This document shows, one piece after another, positions 59,012 through 64,000 of a DNA stretch of 64,000 nt. The stretch's first letter is position 1; each line of letters opens with the position of its first letter. Both the position numbers and the translations under genes were made by a program. Origin of the DNA: Dissophora ornata (taxonomy: Eukaryota; Mortierellomycota; Mortierellomycetes; Mortierellales; Mortierellaceae); NCBI GenBank assembly GCA_025201705.1, contig MU616562.1, forward strand, positions 40,275-104,274, given 5' to 3'. The notes beneath the pieces are model-generated. The model did no database searches, had not been told where the DNA came from, and worked only from the letters and a program-made list of their open reading frames with translations.

Positions 59012-59539
59012 ACAACGAATATCAAATGTGCTGCGTTTTACGACACGTCTCTGCGGGTATGGCGTAACTCAATTGCTGCAGGGCGCGTGTCAAGGCAAAG
59101 CGCGTCGATGCAAAATGAACTCCATAACAAGCCAACCTCGCACAACACACCAAGCGCATCGATCTTGGTGATGGCCAAACTGTCAAACTGTGAGACGCTG
59201 GCACTAACTATCCTTTTTTTTATCTTGCTTCTGCCTCTACATATTCCATTGTTGTTGCTGAGGTGACGCTCGTATGAATATCCATTCTGGGCATGACGCA
59301 AAATGGTAGCGCTCGATCTACATATTATCTTTTGTATCTCTTTCACTCCAGGAATGCAGGTATGAAGTGCCGCCAAACGAGATGTCCAATGTATTGGCAC
59401 AAGGCGTCAACTTGACAGCGCCGCGCGCGGACTGAGCGTCGAGGCAAAATGCAAAGAGTAAAAACAGTCACCATCCCCGACTTCACCCCTGCTTCGTCAG
59501 AAGACTGCGCCGGAAGACGTGCCTCCATCACTCAAGATC
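59012..59539. other. Intergenic, no gene recognised
   Basis: No chitin synthase continuation in any frame. It holds the presumed promoter of the ubiquitin protease gene. Confidence 0.5.
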
Positions 59540-62286
59540 ATGGATGCACCAACAGCGAGGACTGTCGCGGCATCGCTTGCCGTCATCACTGCAGTGCTGC
59601 TGGCACGGTCGCTCTCCTCCCCCAGTGACATTGACACGAAAAGCGAGAAGCGAAAAGGCAACAAAGCCAAGAGCAAGGGTCGGAATACGCGAAGTACGAC
59701 TTTGAAATCTCATTACCATCGCCCCTCCGCATTGCCAAACAGCTAAACCTGCGCCTTTGTCCCTAAAACCCTAGATGTCGAGGTGCCTCAATATGTCGCT
59801 GGTCTGGTCAACGTTGGAAACACCTGCTTCATGAACGCAGTTCTCCAGGTCAGTCTTTGTGATAGATGGCAAGGAGAATAATTGAGTTCGAGTACAATTG
59901 GATCTGAACAAAACATATCGTTCGTATATGCTTTGTGCAGGCATTGGCGTCTCTCCCATCTCTACGCGCGTACCTCGAGGCACGGAAAGACATTGGACAT
60001 GCGCAAGATTCAATCACCCTCGCTCTCTGCGAAACTATCGAGAGTAAGTCTCCTGCTTCGAATGATGCACTGATGACCAAAGCGCCGCGACAACAAGACT
60101 AAATGGTTCAATATTCGTCTCATTCGAATTATCCTAGTGTTAAACATAATCCATCAACACCCTACTGCAAAAAGATTAATAAGGATGGTCAGCACTGTGA
60201 AAGCAAAAGCCGCGCATGTCTTGACCAGCCAACAGCAGGTACGGAGTGTTATCCGAAGTGAAGGGAGTCGAATATTCTGGGCACAATACATCAGTCACTA
60301 CGATGAACCTAACGATTCACACGTGTTTCTTTTCTGATAAAAGGACGCACAAGAACTATTCCAAATCCTATCGTCCCAGCTCTCAGAAGAACGAGAAAAG
60401 CTTGATCAACCTGGGGCACCGTCGTTACTTGATCGGATAGCAGTGAGCGATATTTTGAACCCTTCATCTTCTGGAACTAGACGACTATCCTTATCATCTG
60501 TAATGTCCTCATCGCTTTCCTTAAGCCAAATCATGTTGCCAAAACGAGAAGGAAATGGATCCTGTCTGCTTTCTCCCTCACCTCCTTCGCCCTCCAGTAA
60601 GGATCATGTAATAAGTAGCAATGGAAGAGTAGAGCCACATGCGATGACGGCCAGTCTGCTCTTGGACAGGAACGAACAGGAGAAATTTAGTCGTGCTAAG
60701 AGTCCTTTCATGGGCCTACTCGCCAGTCGCGTCTCCTGCGTTGATTGTGGATACACGGTAGGTCAATAGATAAATCTTGCGCGTCTTTGACCCTCGCCAA
60801 AGTTGATCCCTTTCTTTAACCATGTTCTTGCTTTTCGCTCAATGACGACAGGCGGCGATCCGACATTCCACTTTCGATAATTTGTCCCTGACAGTCCCAC
60901 TTCAAGTACTCCACTTTGCACGTTTTTTTTGCGTTGCTTTGCCCTGTTCACTCAGACCTGTTGCTGACTATTTTCGATCCATATTCGAATATTCGACTAC
61001 TCAACATAGTATTCATGCAGTCTCGAGGATTGCTTGGACTCTTTTATACACTTGGATACTATCACGGATTTCAACTGCCGTAAATGCACTGTAATGAACG
61101 CGGGCAAGGACCTGGAACGCAAAATCGACCAGGGAAGGAGAGCTCAAGCGGAGGAGCAGGAGAGCCAGAAGAAGGAGAGAAACGAAGACGTTCTTCCCAG
61201 TACTGAGAATGGCGAGGACCAAGAGCAGACGAAACCTCTGTTGGGAGCTAATGCCAAGACCCCCAAATCACCTTCAGAAAAACGGAAAGCAAGACGCCGC
61301 TTCTCGACTTCTCCTGCAAGCAGCAAGACTCCGATGTCAAGGATTACTCTTGCAGAGATGGAAAAGATCAAGGGACGACTTGACCAATGCCTTGCAAACA
61401 ACATTGAGATGGATCTGGTACGTGAAAGTAACGCGGATTCGACCAATTCGCCTCGTACAGCGATATCAAAAGACAAATTTTACTCATCCACCATTATTAA
61501 TCCTTTTCGTGATGCCAGTCGCCACTCGAGTTGACACCTGTGCGATCAACACGGACAACCAAACACTCAATGATTGCAAAGCCACCGCAGGCACTCTGTC
61601 TGCATCTCAATCGCTCCATGTTCACGTCTTCAGGTCAGATAGCCAAGAATCCGTGCAAAGTGCAGTTTGGAGCAAGACTGGATTTCACGCGCTTCACGAC
61701 CTCGGGCCACTTGACGACTGTTGCGACGAAGAGCATGTCTCGGCGAGGATCAGTCACAGAGGTTAATGGCTCTTCAACCTCAGGAATGGGGTCGGGTATT
61801 GATGTCGGACAAGGCGCTACTGGTGCGGCATCAATGTTTTCTCGGCGGAGAAGTATTGGGCCAGTGTCCCTCTCCTCGCCGTGGACCACACATGTGAACT
61901 CAGAGGTGGTTGCGGACGTGAGATTGAACGTAAATGGGAGGGAATATGCGAGGGACGAGGAGGACGATGATAAGGTGATCTACGAGCTATGGGCTGTCAT
62001 AGTCCATTTAGGGAGCCACAATTCGGGACACTTTGTGACATATCGGCGGATCCCTTTTCCATCATCTCTCCCAGCAAGTACGAGTCGTTCTCGCAATAGA
62101 GACAGCAGCGGCACTGAGGATGTGGACGATGTGGACGATCTTGTCGTCAGTAATGGTGACGACAAAGCTCCCAAGTCGTCGGATAAATGGTGGAGGATCT
62201 CGGACGAAGATGTTCAGATTGTAGATTGGTCCGTGGTTAGGAACGTAGAGGCATACATGTTGTTTTTTGAGAAGGAAATATCTTGA
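59540..62286 (+). CDS. Membrane-anchored ubiquitin-specific protease (C19, Ubp16/USP30-like)
   Basis: Eight exons, 59540-59693, 59775-59848, 59941-60043, 60138-60238, 60344-60757, 60852-60905, 61010-61417 and 61531-62286, give 687 residues. An N-terminal hydrophobic helix (about 8-25, TVAASLAVITAVLLARSL) is followed by a basic stretch, the pattern of an outer-membrane signal anchor. Cys box: GLVNVGNTCFMNAVLQ with Cys69. A zinc finger with paired Cys (SCVDCGY and FNCRKC) sits in the fingers region. His box: LGSHNSGHFVTYRR with His603, and WWRISDEDV with Asp661 as the third residue. Ser- and Lys-rich inserts lie between the boxes. By family knowledge, yeast Ubp16 and animal USP30 share the anchor-plus-catalytic layout and remove ubiquitin at the mitochondrial surface. 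Location here is inferred from the anchor. Confidence 0.88.
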
Positions 62287-62445
62287 TCTACACTGCTATA
62301 AATCAAAGACGAAATCAGTGAAGCTCAGCTTTGTGTGGAAATTAGCCATGCATTGCGGATGTTGTTTGTTGCACTGAGTGTTGCTATCGATTTTTGGATT
62401 ATCATCGCCTATTTTAATACTTTACAAGACAATCTAGACAACTAA

Positions 62446-63309
62446 CTATGACCATGCGGGCCCAACTCGTCGAAAGACCCAAGATTCAACATCCATGCCT
62501 TCGGTCCCGATGCTGATGTCAACAGATGTGTACAATTTGTATCCCTGAGACCGGAGATTGGCCAGCATCTGGGCCAGCATCATCCTGGATTGTACGGTCT
62601 CCAGGGACTCTGGGTGGAAGGGGTTTCCCCGCAATTTGAACTCGATTGACCCTTCGTACATTTGCTCCTGCTGAATTCTGTGTTTGCAGCATGACATATG
62701 TTAGCATACTGGTATACAGTTAAATTGCTTGCGCACTCTTCATCGACTGACTTACCCGCTTCTCCACTTTGTTTGAATGGCCTGCTTCACATGATGCGGG
62801 ATATATGCTGGTGCATCAATCACCCGGATCCTGTCAGTTCGGTTGAAGCTCACTGAAAACATATCGACCTGTCCGACATCTACAACCCCTGTGGTCTGAG
62901 CAACCGACTCAAAGAACAGTGAGTCCTTGTCCCTCTGTTTCTTCGAAACATCTGCTGCCTGGATTAGGTTCCATCCGTTCTCTGCCATAGCCCGAAGTAC
63001 ACCTGTGATTAGTCGTCTGGATTTGACAGCCTCAAAGCCCTGACCTTGCCAGGGGTTGCCATTGATCTTGAATTCGTATGCGCCGTGATATTCGCGCTCA
63101 TGCTGGATACCGCCCCAGGAAGTGGAAATGATCTCTCGGATGATTCGAGTGAGCTCGGGCGGGGTATCTATGAGACGGATTCTGTCCGTCTCGTTGAGGG
63201 TGATGCAGCAGACACGTGGGGACTCGATGCATAAATAACGTGGGGACTCGGTATACAGCGGTGCTGTATGGAGCTGAGAGTAGGAGAGAGGTTCCTGTGG
63301 TATCTTCAT
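62446..63309 (-). CDS. Two-copy tandem-domain protein of unknown function
   Basis: Two exons, 63309-62756 and 62677-62446, give 261 residues. Residues about 35-135 and 150-255 are copies of the same domain. Aligned marks are LNETDRIRLIDTPPE / FNRTDRIRVIDAPAY, GGIQHEREYHGAYEFKINGNPW / SGIQQEQMYEGSIEFKLRGNPF, EAVKSRRLITGVLRAMAENGW / ETVQSRMMLAQMLANLRSQGY, and IQAADVSKKQRDKD / YTSVDISIGTEGMD. I know similar proteins only as uncharacterised fungal ones; there is no catalytic motif, signal peptide or membrane helix. The alternation of strands and helices suggests a small alpha/beta fold. The single intron sits at the equivalent point of copy 2 (RSG/IQQ), where copy 1 has none. It converges on the ubiquitin protease (160 bp). 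Confidence 0.8.
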
Positions 63310-64000
63310 TGGGAGCGAGGTGAGGCTGATTGAAGTCGGAGTGGAAAGATGTTTGAAATCTCAAAAAAAAAAAAAAAAAAAAATGTTATGTGGCAAGAAA
63401 GAAATGAAAGTTTATATAGTCAAGAGTCGATGAGGACAAAACGAGCAAGACATGTGAGTGTTTTATTGTTACTTCATGCATCGAACGAGGAATGGAAAGT
63501 CGACGGTCGAGAATAAGGTCTCGACTTTGTATCCTTCCGCACAGCCACAGGCGCTGCCTCTGCAATTTTGCCATGACAACATTGAAATGCGGTCCGATAA
63601 AGTTGCCGTCATCCCCATTGTCAGCATACTGAGCTAGAGGTGATGAAGGCCACCAACGGAGATGAATGATCAAAGTGAATGATGTAGGCGTCGCCGAATT
63701 TACAACAGGTTGAATGAATAAAGTTCCACGTCCTTGGCGATGGGTACCGCGAGCCTGACGCGTCTGGCAGAGGCACGAACAGCCTACGTGCGCTTCCTCA
63801 GTCCGCACAAAGGACGTTGGGCTTGCTTGGCAAGCCTATTGACACATAAACGAGAACAGTGGCTCTACTGAATATGCAACATCGCCAGGAACCCGAAGTG
63901 AAAAGGCATTGTGAGAATCGCTGCTCTACTGGTGCCGAATCAGTGGCTTTGAAAACAGACATTTTTGTTTTTTTTTATTGTTTTTTTTTTTTTTTACTTT
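63310..64000. other. Promoter flank and possible start of another minus-strand gene
   Basis: A run of 23 A lies at about 63361-63383. On the minus strand an ATG at about 63997-63940, after A-rich sequence, opens a frame of roughly 55 codons (MSVFKATDSAPVEQRFSQC), and a 140-codon frame covers 63808-63386. Neither has a recognisable family, and splicing between them is not clear. Confidence 0.25.

Overview
The window is eukaryotic, filamentous-fungal DNA. It has compact multi-exon genes with short introns (mostly about 80-220 bp, GT-AG), C/T-rich or TATA-containing promoters, secreted subtilisins, a chitin synthase fragment and a NACHT-WD40 (fungal NLR) gene. The flavour of the NLR, of the degraded Crinkler-type genes and of several proteins suggests an early-diverging fungus of the Mortierella group. 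That placement is my inference from protein style; the sequence does not prove it. Exon joins below were chosen by splice consensus plus reading phase, and every multi-exon model given closes in frame. Exact boundaries may still be off by a few bases.

Region 1 (1-17.1 kb) is an accessory island. The 3' end of a subtilisin opens the window and a complete paralogue lies at 15.9-17.1 kb. Between them are a very large STAND/NLR gene (1467-7575, minus) and a graveyard of broken genes (8.7-11.6 kb: a Crinkler/RHS-type P-loop NTPase and a PD-(D/E)XK nuclease-like remnant, with a 10-N assembly gap). Two copies of a roughly 0.2 kb MITE-like repeat (11.7 and 13.1 kb) follow, then gene-poor sequence. 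A third repeat copy sits at 55.1 kb. The NLR carries 15 near-identical WD40 repeats whose variable residues fall at the positions known to diversify in Podospora heterokaryon-incompatibility proteins.

Region 2 (17.8-31 kb) holds membrane-traffic and surface genes: a GRIP-domain golgin (with a GC-AG intron), a Bsd2/NDFIP-type Rsp5 adaptor whose PPSY motif is created by splicing, a claudin-like four-helix membrane protein, and a Kre9/KNH-like GPI-anchored surface protein.

Region 3 (32-54.3 kb) is core housekeeping: the proteasome activator BLM10/PA200, the DEAD-box helicase FAL1/eIF4A-III, the tiny proteasome-lid/TREX-2 subunit SEM1/DSS1, a probable ATRIP/Rad26-like checkpoint protein, and Mediator subunit 13.

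Region 4 (54.3-64 kb) holds a gene-poor stretch with the third repeat copy, a cysteine-rich secretory protein ending in KDEL, a glutathione S-transferase, an isolated chitin synthase fragment, a membrane-anchored ubiquitin-specific protease (Ubp16/USP30-like), and a protein made of two tandem copies of an unrecognised domain of about 100 residues. No rRNA, tRNA or CRISPR was recognised.
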